64,000 nt of DNA from Gnetum montanum (lineage: Eukaryota > Streptophyta > Gnetopsida > Gnetales > Gnetaceae), in contig MNCI01023604.1 in assembly GCA_015680685.1 (NCBI GenBank), forward strand, positions 105,611 through 169,610, in the 5' to 3' direction. The number at the start of each line of letters is the position of its first letter. Positions within the stretch are counted from its first letter, which is position 1. Shown here piece after piece: positions 1 through 10,089 of the stretch. Below the pieces are notes generated by a model. It was not told where the DNA came from. It did not search any database and saw nothing but the letters and a program-made list of their open reading frames with translations. The translations under genes were made by a program, and so were the position numbers.

Positions 1-173
1 AGAGTTTCCCTACTTCTAGCCTAGGATGGGAAAACAAGGGAGAGCCGCCTCTTATTTATAGATATGGTGGCGGATGGTGATATCGCGTACGCGATATCGC
101 AGGGGATGCGATATCGCGTCGGCTGCGATATTGCGTAAGCAATATCGTGGCTTGTGCAAATCGTGTCTCATCA
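1..173 (-). mobile_element. LTR fragment (U3 end), TGATGA family
   Basis: Read on the minus strand this begins TGATGAGACACGATTTGC at 173, the same TGATGA start as the LTRs at 8695, 10090, 13619 (minus), 18417 and 24213. It runs to a TATA-like box (TATAAATAAG, about 48-57) and leaves the window. The U3 is packed with ATATCGC palindromes, including a perfect 20-bp palindrome at 79-98 (GATATCGCGT plus its complement) and CGATATTGC/GCAATATCG arms at 127-148. The family assignment follows from the shared terminus, the palindrome motif and the TATA spacing. The rest of the element lies outside the window. Confidence 0.7.
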
Positions 174-1440
174 ACACTCCTTCAGCCCTTGTTCTGAAGA
201 GAAATATGCTTCGATCCATCAACAAGGCATGTTTTCCTACAATATAAAGAATGAATTTTTTCTTGTGGATATTGTTTTGATAATCTACATGTCTACTTCC
301 ATAATTAATGACACCTAATGAGCTGGCTATTGTATCATTTCAATTATCTTTGCCTAAGGTCAAGGTTATTTTGAGGTAGTTCCCATCCTATTTGTTAATC
401 TAAAGCTAATAAACAAAGAATTTCTTTTATGAATCTCCCTATGCTAAAAATTTTCTTGAAGATCCATCTATGCTCAGCACAACTTATTAAAGAACCATAA
501 TTGGTTTCACCATTTATATATCATAGTCTTCCATATTTTCTCTACAATTCACTATACCAATTTTTTCTCATGTTCTTTTACTTGCAAAACTCATCGAAAA
601 GTTGCATCTATCACTTCATAATCAATTCAAATTTATTTAGGCTTATTTAAGTGGACTTGAAAGAATGAATGAAACTATTGAATCTTGTATAATCAATTGT
701 CTATTTTATAATATCTAATCAGAAATCTTATTGCAAAAGGCTACAAATTTTTCTTCATTATTTTGTAAAGCCCTCATTTAAATTGTTTTGTGTTTTAACT
801 TGATGTACCTTATACATTTTTAAAACATGACCATCAAATCATGCTAAATCTTGTAATTTCTCTTCTACATGTTGATGAATAGCCCTAAAAATCCCATTGA
901 TCTACCAAGGCAAGATTGATAAATTTAAAAGACAAAAAACCAATGGAAGAAAATAGTTAAGGAGCCCTTATCAAGTGGACTCTAGTGACACACCACTATA
1001 AATTTTGCTATCCTTGGTGCTTTGCATTTTCTTTTTCTACATGTGTTCTCTCCTAATTGCATTGTTTCATTCATGCACTATCATCCTAGCCTAAGAACCC
1101 ATTGAAAACTAGGATAGAGGACAACACATCAAAACAATATGCTTAGCATATGGTTGAGATGAGAAAAAAGGCATGCAATAGAATCATTAACTTCAAGGTC
1201 TAGCCATTTCAATAGCTAGGATTTACAAAATTTATGATATTACAACCAATGAAATCCTCTACCTACTCAAAATTTACATTAGCTTATCATCCAACAGCCA
1301 AGTGTTTCAAGCTTCTTATGACTATTTATGAGGTTCTTAACAAGGATGATGGTATAGACTCTACTAACTTTGTGCATGATTGTTATTTTACATGTTGTAA
1401 ATCTTGTTCGAAGATATTCATTCTCACTATTTTCATTCTA

Positions 1441-1444
<4 letters not shown>
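174..1444. other. unassigned intergenic DNA
   Basis: AT-rich sequence with no convincing coding signal on either strand. On the minus strand the bases next to the LTR (GGGCTGAAGGAGTGT) are purine-rich and could be a polypurine tract, which would make the LTR at 1-173 a 3' LTR. This is only a possibility. Confidence 0.4.

Positions 1445-1482
<38 letters not shown>
1445..1482. repeat. (CT)19 microsatellite
   Basis: An uninterrupted CT dinucleotide run of 38 bases. The Ser-Leu reading across it is not a gene. Confidence 0.97.
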
Positions 1483-1485
<3 letters not shown>

Positions 1486-1775
1486 TAATTTCCTCTCTTT
1501 AGCTTAGCTAGTTCTTTGATTCCCTTTCCATTTCAGTCATGTTCGTATTTGAAACATCGTGAAAATTACGAGTCGGCCTCAGGCAAAGATTCGCAATTCC
1601 AGCAAAAACACGCATCAGATTGGTTCAAAGGATGGGTTTACGCTCTATTACGCTCTATTACACACGGTAGCGTAATGAGCATAATAAGCTTCAAGACAGT
1701 CGTAGGCAGAGTTCAGAAAAGCACAACAGGTTGGCATTTTTTCTTACAGTTCATGGATAACTTGCCTTTACGCTC

Positions 1776-2020
1776 GCTACGCGGCGGTGCGTACCATGGC
1801 GTATGTTGTCAAGTTGTACATTGCTTATACGCTTCTTTACGCGCAGCTGCGTAGTGAGCGTAACTGGTGCATTGTTTATGCTTCATCACGCGCAGTTGCG
1901 TAGCGAGCGTAAACCACGCCTTGTTTACGCTTCATCACGCGCAGCTGCGTAGCGAGCGTAAACCACGCATTATTTACGCATTCATTACGCACAGTCGCGT
2001 AGAGAGCTTATGGCTTTTAC
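1776..2020. repeat. U3 tandem array, about 49-51-bp period, palindromic units
   Basis: About four units of the type tttacgcttcatcacgcgca...gcgtagcgagcgtaaacc. The clearest unit starts are at 1875, 1924 and 1973 (49-bp spacing). Each unit holds a near-palindrome such as ACGCGCAGCTGCGT. The array lies upstream of the TATA box of the solo LTR, where enhancers normally sit. Confidence 0.85.
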
Positions 2021-2114
2021 TCCAGATTACGCTCATACACGCAACGCAACGCGAATGAGCGTAATACTGCCTGAATGCAGCCTAAAGTACGCTCAGCATA
2101 TGCCTACTCTTCAC

Positions 2115-2146
2115 ACGCACAACACGCAAACAAGCGTGTTGTGCGT
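2115..2146. repeat. Perfect 13-bp inverted repeat (hairpin)
   Basis: Arms ACGCACAACACGC (2115-2127) and GCGTGTTGTGCGT (2134-2146) are exact complements with a 6-nt loop. It lies about 97 bp upstream of the LTR TATA box. A palindrome CTTCGCGAAG follows at 2223-2232. Confidence 0.95.
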
Positions 2147-2242
2147 AGTCACAGTCTGACTTAAAAGATCATGCCAGCAGGGCCCGTAATATCCGGAACC
2201 CACATCATCAGGGTTGCGCCTTCTTCGCGAAGTGTCGCGGCC

Positions 2243-2250
2243 TATAAATA
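2243..2250 (+). promoter_or_regulatory. TATA box of the solo LTR
   Basis: TATAAATA in the context GGCCTATAAATACCCC. The related solo LTR has CCCTATAAATACCC at 42187-42200, in the same position relative to the upstream tandem array. It fixes the plus orientation of this LTR. Confidence 0.75.
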
Positions 2251-2965
2251 CCCCAGTTGACAAAGATACAGGGGTTGGCAAAAATTCGGGTTGGCAAATC
2301 AGAGAAGCAAATAGCATATTTCTGAGCACCAGAGCACTTAGCACTTTGGAGCAGAGATACAGAGAAACAGCGCTTTGGCAATCGTGGACATCATCATCTT
2401 ACAGCCGAAGCAGAGTACAGTTCAGATTGAGTACCGGTGACAGGAGCAATCTTTCTGCTGAAAGGACTCTATCAATCAGAAACAATTGATCGGTAGACAT
2501 CAAAGCTTGACCCGCCTTGCATCTTAGCTTAGCCCACGAGGTAGATCGGACTTCTGTTTAAACCGTTTTGCTTGTTGTTCTGTGCTTGTTTCACATCCTG
2601 TAATCGAGGATTCCCCAGTGTAATTTCTCATACGAAATATACATTTGTAAGTCAAAGCGCAGATCTTGAGGCTACGTGTTTCTCTTTTGCCAGCCTCCTT
2701 TCATCGTGTTTAGCATTATCGCCGTTGCAATCCGACCGCATCGTTTTCCCCTTGCTTTACGGTCCCTCGAATCAGATCGCTCTCTTTTACGCACTTTGCA
2801 TTCTTTTACTGACTCGTAAGTCCCTGTCTGATCGACAAGACCGTTCAGGGCACCGCGGATTCGTTTCTCCAGCTTAGCCCTTGCACGGATCCGTGGTTAA
2901 AACTGTGTACGCCGGAATATCGGTCGGTATTTCTAGCTGCCGACGTTTTCTGTCGTTATAGTATT

Positions 2966-3660
2966 ACCTATGAAAGTTTCCCACTTTTAAATAGTTTTAA
3001 GCATCTCGTAGTATTTGACAAGGTCCTTAATGACATAATACAATGTTTATAAATCATTTTCCATTTTGTATAGAAGGCTACCCTACGTTGATATGATCCT
3101 TACCCTTTCCTTTGAAAAAAAAAAGTATGCACAAACAAAATACTTGTTCAGAATTATAATAAAACAAATGTACAAATGTACTACATTGATTTAAAAAAAT
3201 AACATTAAGTTGCCACAAAACTACAAAAGTCCTAACTTACCAAAATATTTTAGCTTACATAGGGAGTGTTTAGCAATTTTCTTTTCTCTTGTATATGTAG
3301 TTTTTGCTTTTCTCTTATATCTATAGTTTGAGTAAAAAAAAAAAAGCCTTCTAAACATAGTGAAAGAATTGGTGTTTGTAATACTTGATCCTAAATAACA
3401 CATATAAATGGCATGTTCAATAAGACACTATGTAAAAATTCTAGTTTTAGCATTAAGAAAATGCTACAATAAAGAAAACTATTAGAATAATTAAATCAAA
3501 ATTAAAGTCATCAAAAAATTATATATGATAATGAAAATATTATGGCCAAAATAAACAAAAATGAAAAATAAATAAATTACACATATGATTTAATTTTACA
3601 ATCAAGAATCTCTAAGAGTTCAATATTAGAGACATGAATTATGAGAGGATAAGTAGAAAT
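2966..3660. other. AT-rich intergenic DNA, nothing recognised
   Basis: Low-complexity AT-rich sequence with A-runs. No coding, structural RNA or repeat landmark was found. Confidence 0.5.
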
Positions 3661-4274
3661 TAAGCTGGAGAAATCAAAGAAGGATAATTTTCTTATACAA
3701 GGCTATGACATCCCATCCTTGGATGTCATGGCAAACATTAAATATATGATATATTAGACATTAAGCATACGAAGAAAATATATCAAATGCAATATATATG
3801 TGATATTCAACATTATGTATAAAGGAAATAATAGGAAAAATGCAAAAATAGAAAGAAAAGGATGCTTTATTGATATGGAAATGTGTATCTAGATCATGCT
3901 TTGAGTGTGTTGGGATTTTCTTCTTTTTGGCATCTATCCCTTAGAGGCAATTTAGCACTACCACCATGGTTAGGCCTATAACTTGGCTAGAAGGGATGGC
4001 TAGTTCACTTCCTATCTTGCTTCACCTAACTCTTGTGACTTGCCTATACCGGTTCTACCACTCCATAATAGCATGCCCTCTAACCCCAGGTATAAATGCC
4101 TTAGGTCAAACCCCCAAAGGTTACCTTGAGAGACACATCCATTATTACAACATGCCCTTTTGGGTCTTAATTACAACTATACTTTTAGGTCTTGTTAAGA
4201 TGATAATAACACTTGTTATAAAGAGGCACCATCTTTATTAGGTAACAAGATCATTTGGAAATGGGGATGTGACA
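3661..4274 (-). mobile_element. LTR-like repeat (TGTCACATCC type), unbroken at the 18.4-kb insertion point
   Basis: On the minus strand this starts TGTCACATCCCCATTTCC at 4274. It is closely similar to plus-strand sequence split between 18344-18416 and 25093-25480. Shared landmarks, given as they read on this plus strand, are TTTGGAAATGGGGATGTG, ATAATAACACTTGTTATA, AACCCCCAAAGGTTACCTTGAG and CTTAGAGGCAATTTAGC-like words. The low-coordinate limit is approximate. The TGTCACATCC start suggests an LTR, but I see no partner with a target duplication. The plus-strand 91-residue open frame over it is not a gene. Confidence 0.6.
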
Positions 4275-4645
4275 ATCTATCTGCCTTAGGTTTTGTTCAT
4301 CTCAAACGAGTTCATGTTCTCCCTAGCTTTAGTGTTTTCTTTTATGAACATGTGCTCTAATAATTTGATTTTTTATTTGAACTTGAAGTTATTTCTTGCT
4401 TATTTTGCAAATAAGATATATGGGAGAAAAATTATATGGAAAATTAAATATGACTTTGTTAATACTTTATTTTCTAAGATAATGACAAAAGGTGAATTAA
4501 AGATTTATCAACCGCCAATCACTAGTCCTAACTAGGGTCACACAAAGTGAAACTTGGATTTGGTTACCTAAGTGAAGGTAGGGAAAATTCTTTATCCCCA
4601 ATTTTCATTATCATAGATATTTTACTTATCTAATTGAAATGTAAA
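4275..4645. other. unassigned DNA between repeat and pseudogene
   Basis: AT-rich. An 80-codon plus-strand frame (4293-4535) has no recognisable features. On the minus strand this is the region just 3' of the CCR4-like pseudogene. I see no clear poly(A) tail. Confidence 0.4.
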
Positions 4646-5931
4646 TTAAAAAATGAATAAAATAATAAGATTAATCAAATAAAAGTAAGAGTGAGATACT
4701 TTTTGATCTTGATCAACATTATGAATTGATGGAAGTAATTGTAATTCTACCATAAGTGGTATGTGATTAGATGTTCTTATTTGGGATGGCAAAGCTTGAT
4801 CTTGATTCTTCTCAACTTCTTCTTTAGAAATCAACTCTAGTAACTTGGTAACTTTGAAGAATTGAACATTGTACCAAATATGATCTAGGATCTCAATGAA
4901 GAATGTTGTTGATCCATCTGTATTAATCATAGTAGATTAATTGGTAAGTTATGGTTCTTGATGAGTGGTATCCATCAACATCATCTATTCTTGAATTCTA
5001 GAATCTAATTTATCTACTGAAGACTCAAAGTAAGTAAAATATGCACTGGCTAATGGAATTGCATGTTGAATTTATGGAAACATCTCTTCAAGTTAGTTTC
5101 TACTTCCAACTTTTTCATTGAAGTCTCTACAAAGAATAAATGGAACTAGATCANTTTCTACTTCAAACTTTTTCATTGAAGTCTCTACAAAGAATAAATG
5201 GAACTAGATCAGTATAACTTAGGAATAACTTCTTCTTCAACCTTTCTTCTATTTGCTTAATCAAGTATGCTCCTTTCCAGAGTCTAACATCTAAACATGT
5301 TGGTTTGGCAATTAAATGTGTTAACCATGCATACACATATTCTTGATAATTGAATTTTCAAAATTAATGCCAAGGCTATGTGATTTTTCTGAAATCTTAA
5401 TTGGTTTTTCTTTTCCATTTCTTGAAGTTCTAGAATTTCAAAAATCATATTTTCTAAACTCCATTCAAATATTTGTATCAATTCAAACTCGGCTTCTTTA
5501 TAAAAGATCATACAACTATCCATGTTGTGATTTCTACAATAGGCTAATCTATATGGCTTAGAAGGAGAACTTTCATAAGAACCTTTTTTCTTATAAATAC
5601 CTATGTATCCCATATTTTTCCAAGTCTAGTTGAAATTGGTATAAAAATTCCCATGGAAAGACTTCCTCTAGGCATAAGACATCAACATCCAAATCTTGTA
5701 ACTTTTCTAAAATGCATGGGTATTGATATTTGTGCCAATCCAAGGCCATGATGGACATAGCAGATATTGTTTCTCACTTGCTAAACATCTTGTAAGCACA
5801 TTGTATGTTGCAATTTTCATTCTCATTCTTGGATTCTCTTTTGAATCATTTCTCTTCAAGAGTATCATACTCCTTGTTGAAACAATATTTTTAGTCTTCA
5901 TGCTATTTTACCATATGTTTTGATTGCAAGA
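4646..5931 (-). pseudogene. CCR4-type deadenylase (EEP nuclease) pseudogene
   Basis: Active relatives are the exonuclease subunits that shorten mRNA poly(A) tails. Reading the minus strand from about 5931 and changing frame several times gives the family order: IATYNVLT start; ALDWHKYQYPCILEKLQDLD then VLCLEEVF (catalytic Glu retained); YIGIYKKK; a MDSCMIFYKEAEFELI segment; DVRLWKGAYL; the metal-binding GDFN block as CRDFNEKV; ILDHIWYNVQFF; and near the end SNHIPL for SDHIPL. The Gly of GDFN and the Asp of the last motif are changed, and there are stops and frameshifts, so it is dead. About 1.25 kb reads with no intron-sized gap, which fits a processed copy. Family is secure, the exact paralogue is not. 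Confidence 0.8.
5097..5211. repeat. 57-bp tandem duplication separated by a single N
   Basis: Copies at 5097-5153 and 5155-5211 differ at one base and meet at an N (5154). Each carries the pseudogene's CRDFNEKV codons, so the catalytic block is duplicated. The N at the junction suggests an assembly join rather than a biological duplication. Confidence 0.9.
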
Positions 5932-6929
5932 TAGATTAATATACCCTTTTCTTGATGGTTTAAGATTCTTTAGTTTCTTCAAGTAATTCTCCAAATAATA
6001 CATCAACTAATCATTAACTAATACATTGACTAATAATCAATTGATATTGATAAAACAACTGATTCTCCAACTAATTTAACTACATTATCTAATTTTCTAA
6101 TTACATTATCTAATTTAATGAAAAAAATATAATTTTAGTAATATGTAACTATATTATCTAATTATTAATAAACTTTCTACGCCCTTAAGAACATTGACTC
6201 TAATAGTGTAATTAATGACATGCCATAGTGATCTTAAGACTATCTGTAAAGGTTATGCACTAAATATTAAAGTTAAAAAGGTTGAATTTATAATATTATT
6301 GAACTATCAGGTACCTAGATGATAAATCTAGTCTCACCATTAAGTTCATAAGGGTTAAAAATGTTGAAAATGACTATTCATATGTTGAAAATGAACATTG
6401 TATGCTTGAGTGATGCCAAAAATAAAATTTTGGGATCTTGAGGCACTATATTAGGCAAGGAGTAAAAACTAATTTTTGGGGTTCCCTGAGATAGATCTGA
6501 CTCCACCATTGCATCTAAAAGGTTGAAATCTATAGGAAACAACTCTTTGTTCACTGAAAAAGGCTTCCAAAATCAAACGTTATGGCTTCTAGAGTCTAAG
6601 AACCTTGGTGTGAAAAATGAACTTCTTGAGAGGTCACCAATCCTAGTTCTACTTTAGAACAAACATGCTTAATGACAGTTTTTATATTTGTTGTTACCAA
6701 GGTGCAAATTTTGAATTTTTAAAAATATTTGTGTGTTCTTAATTTAATTTAATGACTAATGAAAAAAATTTTAAATTTTCTTGTTAGTTGATGAAGAATT
6801 TTTCCTGTTGCATGGCAACAAGGATGACAGTGGTAACAACCATGGTGGTGGACTAGTGATGGAGTTCAAGGAGGCTGTTGGCGATGTCGATGGCCAAACT
6901 GGGTAGCAGTAGTGTGACATTTCCTACTG
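5932..6929. other. unassigned AT-rich DNA
   Basis: No coding or repeat family recognised. Short TAATTA-rich stretches lie at 5990-6180. Confidence 0.4.
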
Positions 6930-7330
6930 TTGGTGATGACACAACCATTTTTTTGGGCCTCTTTAGAGCCTACGTGGCCTATTTCAGGGTTCACGTGGCC
7001 CTCCTTTGGGCCTACGTGGTCCTTCTCAAGGTCACCATGGCTCTCCTCTAGGCCCTTCTCAAGGCCCACGTGGCCCTCTTATGGGCCTACATATACCATC
7101 TCAGGGACCACATGGCTCTTCTCAAGGTTAGCATGGCCCTCTTCTAGGCCCATCTCATGGCCCACGTGACCCTCTTATGGGCCTAAGTAGACCATCTCAA
7201 GGTCTACGTGGCCCTCCTCTAGGCTTGTGTGATCTTTTGATTAGACCTACATGGCCCATCACTAGGTTTGCATGGTGGCCCATCACTAGGCTTGCATGGC
7301 CCCTTGATTGGGCCTATGCAACTTCTAAGT
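6930..7330. repeat. Degenerate minisatellite, GGCCTACGTGGCC-type units
   Basis: Repeated words such as ctaggcccacgtggcc, tatgggcctac and ctcaaggt recur about every 20-40 bp. The plus-strand translation is a monotonous W-P-S-x-R-P series produced by the repeat, not a protein gene. Most variation is C/T or G/A. Confidence 0.85.
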
Positions 7331-7359
7331 GTATTTGGTGATGTTCGAAGAGGTGATGA

Positions 7360-7580
7360 TTAACGACGTTTGGAGAGGTGATTTTTGACAACTTAGGAGG
7401 TAGTTTTTGGCAGCATGGGAGGTGGTTTTTGGTAGTGTGAGAGGTAGTGTTTGGTGGCATGGGAGGTGATTTTTGGTGGCATGAGAGGCAATTTCTGGCA
7501 ATAAGGTGATTTTTGGTAGCACGAGAGGTGGTGTTTGGAAGCATGGGAGGTGATTTTTGGCTGCTTTGAAGGTGATTGAG
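7360..7580. repeat. Degenerate minisatellite, GAGGTGATTTTTGG-type units
   Basis: Units like gtgatttttggtggcatgggag recur from the first GAGGTGATTTTTGACA to the last GAGGTGATTTTTGGCTG. All three minus-strand frames stay open across parts of it as Pro/Thr/His-rich low-complexity strings, which is why overlapping long frames appear here. None is a gene. Confidence 0.8.
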
Positions 7581-8100
7581 GGTGTGTGCATAGGGTGGAG
7601 AATGTGATAGAGGATGACATGTAGTAGAAGGGCATGCAGTTGTAGGGCACACGTGGAACAGAGGGTGGTAGTTACAAGGCGTGCGATGGCAGTAGTGGAA
7701 GATAGTAGGTAGCAAGCGAGTGATGGTGGTAGAAGCAGGTGCAACAAGGTAGTGGCCTATTTGGTGATGGCCAGTGGAGACTAGGTGGTAGGGTAGAGCA
7801 TCGTGGTAGCCCACATGCTACAGTGGGAAATGAGGAAGGAGTGGTGATGTTGGAGCGGTTGTGCAAGTGGTAGATTATCATGGCATGTGATGGATGATGA
7901 GGCACATGGTAGGTGGTAGAGGCCAATGGCGACCTATGTGTGGTGGCAAACTTGTTAGGGCCAATGCAGCCTACATGGCTTGTGCGGCCTTGGTAGGTCT
8001 TGCATAGCCTGCAGGGCTTGCATGGCTCCTCTTGGGCCTACATGGGCTTTGCATGGTCTGTGTAGCTTGCATGCGTGGCTCCTATTGGGGCTGCACAACC
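7581..8100. repeat. GT/GG-rich low-complexity continuation of the minisatellites
   Basis: Purine/GT-biased sequence with scattered ggtggta, gcatgg and gcctacatgg words, like the two arrays before it. Strong strand asymmetry (G over C). No gene. Confidence 0.55.
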
Positions 8101-8694
8101 TACAAAATTTTTTTCTTTAAATTATTTATTATTATTATTATTTTTAAAAATTTATTATGTTTTATTTTAGTTTTAAAAGATAAAAATAAGTTGAGGCTTA
8201 GGGTCAAACCCACGACCTCTTGGCCATTTTTTTCATTTTAATAAATAATTTATATTTATATTTATATTTAATTAAAATTATTTTGGGGCAAGGGATTGAA
8301 CTCGTGACCTCCCATTCAATAAGTATTTTAGGGATTTTTTTAAAAACTTTTTTTAATATTTTATTCCACCTTGCCTCGACGGTTGACATGGTGGTTCAGT
8401 CAATGATAAGGTAGGGGTTCGGTATGGTAAACGACAATTCCAGGTTTATTTCTAATCCTAAAATTTTGACTTCTTTTAATTTTTAAATAATAACAAAAAT
8501 TTAATAGTTTTAATAATTTAATATTATTTTAATGCATGTATAACTAGAAAATTTAAACATCAATATCTCCTAAATTGTAAGTTCGATTGAGACGAATTTT
8601 TTATTGTTGGAATTATCTCGATGAGTACTACGTGTTGGACATAGTATTAGGATTCAAAAGTGAATTTAAAAGTTTCTAGTCATTCATGGTGGTA
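8101..8694. other. AT-rich spacer with two tRNA-B-box-like patches
   Basis: GGTCAAACCCACGACCTC (about 8202) and GGATTGAACTCGTGACCTCC (about 8291) resemble, in reverse, the GGTTCRANYCC B box of tRNA-derived promoters and lie 90 bp apart. No A box or tRNA fold was found, so no tRNA or SINE is called. The bases before 8695 (TTCATGGTGGTA) resemble the GTTGTGGAGGTA that precedes the LTR at 24213 and may be a polypurine tract. Confidence 0.35.
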
Positions 8695-9585
8695 TGATGA
8701 AACCAATTTTTTCCAACCACATATTATAGCTATGATATTGCAGCTCTACCTATGTCATCATTGATATGATGTATTGGGAACTATGTGATTGTATAAATGC
8801 CAACACTTGATCACATTAGTGAAATAACTTTCATTCCAACCTTAGGGGTAGTTTGTTTTTGTGGTTTAGACTTAGCAATAGACTAAATGCCTGTAGTGTG
8901 GTCTTGAGTAGTTGAACAAAATCTTTATTTGAGTGGGTTGTATGTAGGTACAATTCATGCATGGAAATAAAGATTAAGAGTGCTTACAATTATTATAGCA
9001 TCTAGTTAGTTTCTTTGTTTTACTTAGCTATTTTCTTTACTTACTTTAATTATCATTTCTTTACTATGTTTAATTTAGTATAGTTCTTTACATTTTTGAA
9101 ATACTTTACTGTTCATGCTTATTAGTATGACAAAAAGAGTATGATTCATTTTGAGCATATAAGTGTAATCATTTGATAATACTTGTAGTGTTATTTCTTG
9201 GCTTGCATGGTAGCATAGCACTTGATAATCTAGTGATGATTACATGAGCTTAAGGCCCATATGACAAGCCAAGAATGGATGATCATCACCGTAAACTAGA
9301 GTAGATTTATATTTCTGTTATCACTTAGTTTTAGATTTTATTCTTAATTCTCATTATGAGCACAACTATGAGTAAATTGAGCCAACAACATTAACATATC
9401 ATATACCTCATTGAGAGTTAAAATATACACTTGCACTTCACTAACTTGAAGTGGGAAGACAATGATCACAAACCAATTATCAACTTCTAGAATACTTACA
9501 TTGTTCATCCATGTATTATGATCTAGTCATAGGTGTGCACTTGTGACTTGTATGGTGGAGTGTTGGGATGCCATATTGCTCATCA
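8695..9585 (+). mobile_element. TGATGA-family LTR (891 bp)
   Basis: Begins TGATGAAACC after GGTGGTA and ends GCTCATCA, making the family's TGATGA/TCATCA termini. It is alignable with the LTR at 18417-19306: TATAAATG at 8792, a TGGTCTTGAGTAGTT word, the GAGCATAAGTGTAAT...TAGCATAGCACTTGATAAT block, the CACTAACTTGAAGTGGGAAGA block and the final GGTTGAG/GGTGGAG box. Flanks TGGTA and CTAGT do not match, so it is not a simple solo LTR. The TA before it and the tract resemble a 3' LTR whose 5' partner is lost. Confidence 0.75.
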
Positions 9586-10084
9586 CTAGTGTTACTAATG
9601 GTTATGTATTTACTTATTTTACTCACAAGCCCTGGGAAATGATGATGATGATGGCTCTAGTAGCATTCCGTCCATCTTATAGCTTGATTAGACTATTTTT
9701 GCATATTATGTGCACCATATCTATCTTTTATGTCATGTTTATTATTGTTACACTATTGTTTTGTTATTGTTTTACCAACCTTGATGACTTCAGAGACAAT
9801 GTATTATTCATTTTTTTAACTATTTGATTTTGGCTAATGTTTAGGTTGCTTGGTTAGGTTTTAGCTATTCTTATTATATTTTAGTCTTGTGCTAAAATTG
9901 TTAAAAATGTATTTTAGGTTTTAACAATTTTTTTTATTTTCATGTTTTATGTATATCTATGTTTTTATGGCTTTTGTGTAAAATAGTAGAGATTGAAAAT
10001 AAAAGTAAAACCAACAAACAAGGCAATAAAGCAAAAAATGACAAACGTAATGTGATAAAGCGAAAACTTTTAAAATGAAATATG
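9586..10084. other. unassigned DNA between two LTRs
   Basis: AT-rich. The 94-codon plus-strand frame is hydrophobic by composition and has no family features. The right part (about 9980-10084) has AAGTAAAAxxxA-type words like the DNA right of 13619, consistent with both being parts of one older element split by the unit at 10090-13619. Confidence 0.4.
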
Positions 10085-10089
10085 CAAAT

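Larger units (their letters stand above)
1550..2960 (+). mobile_element. Solo LTR, CpG-rich, TGAAACA family
   Basis: A 1411-bp segment starts TGAAACATCG and ends at TTATA (expected CA is TA). It is flanked by the 5-bp direct repeat GTATT at 1545-1549 and 2961-2965, the mark of retrotransposon integration. No internal region or second LTR is attached, so it is a solo LTR. Landmarks are a palindromic tandem array (1776-2020), a 13-bp hairpin (2115-2146), a TATA box (2243-2250), a stretch of TTTGGCA/AGCACTT words, and a GCACGGAT...GTACGCC end that matches the solo LTR at 41377-42905. CpG dinucleotides are abundant, unlike the rest of the window, which suggests a young or weakly methylated copy. 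Confidence 0.82.

Noticed and set aside
1516-2489. Four open frames of 63-112 codons in the GC-rich part
   Set aside because: They cross the U3 array, hairpin and TATA box of the solo LTR and share no protein features.
3966-4241. 91-codon plus-strand frame with a membrane-like profile
   Set aside because: It lies in a repeat whose other copies (18344-18416 plus 25093-25480) do not conserve the frame.
7314-7926. Three overlapping minus-strand frames of 84-166 codons
   Set aside because: Pro/Thr/His/Ser low-complexity translations of a minisatellite in different frames.
8200-8310. tRNA gene or SINE suggested by two B-box-like patches
   Set aside because: No A box, no cloverleaf, no poly(A) or target duplication found.
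8695-9585. Solo LTR with target duplication
   Set aside because: Flanks TGGTA and CTAGT do not match. It is kept as an LTR of unknown configuration.
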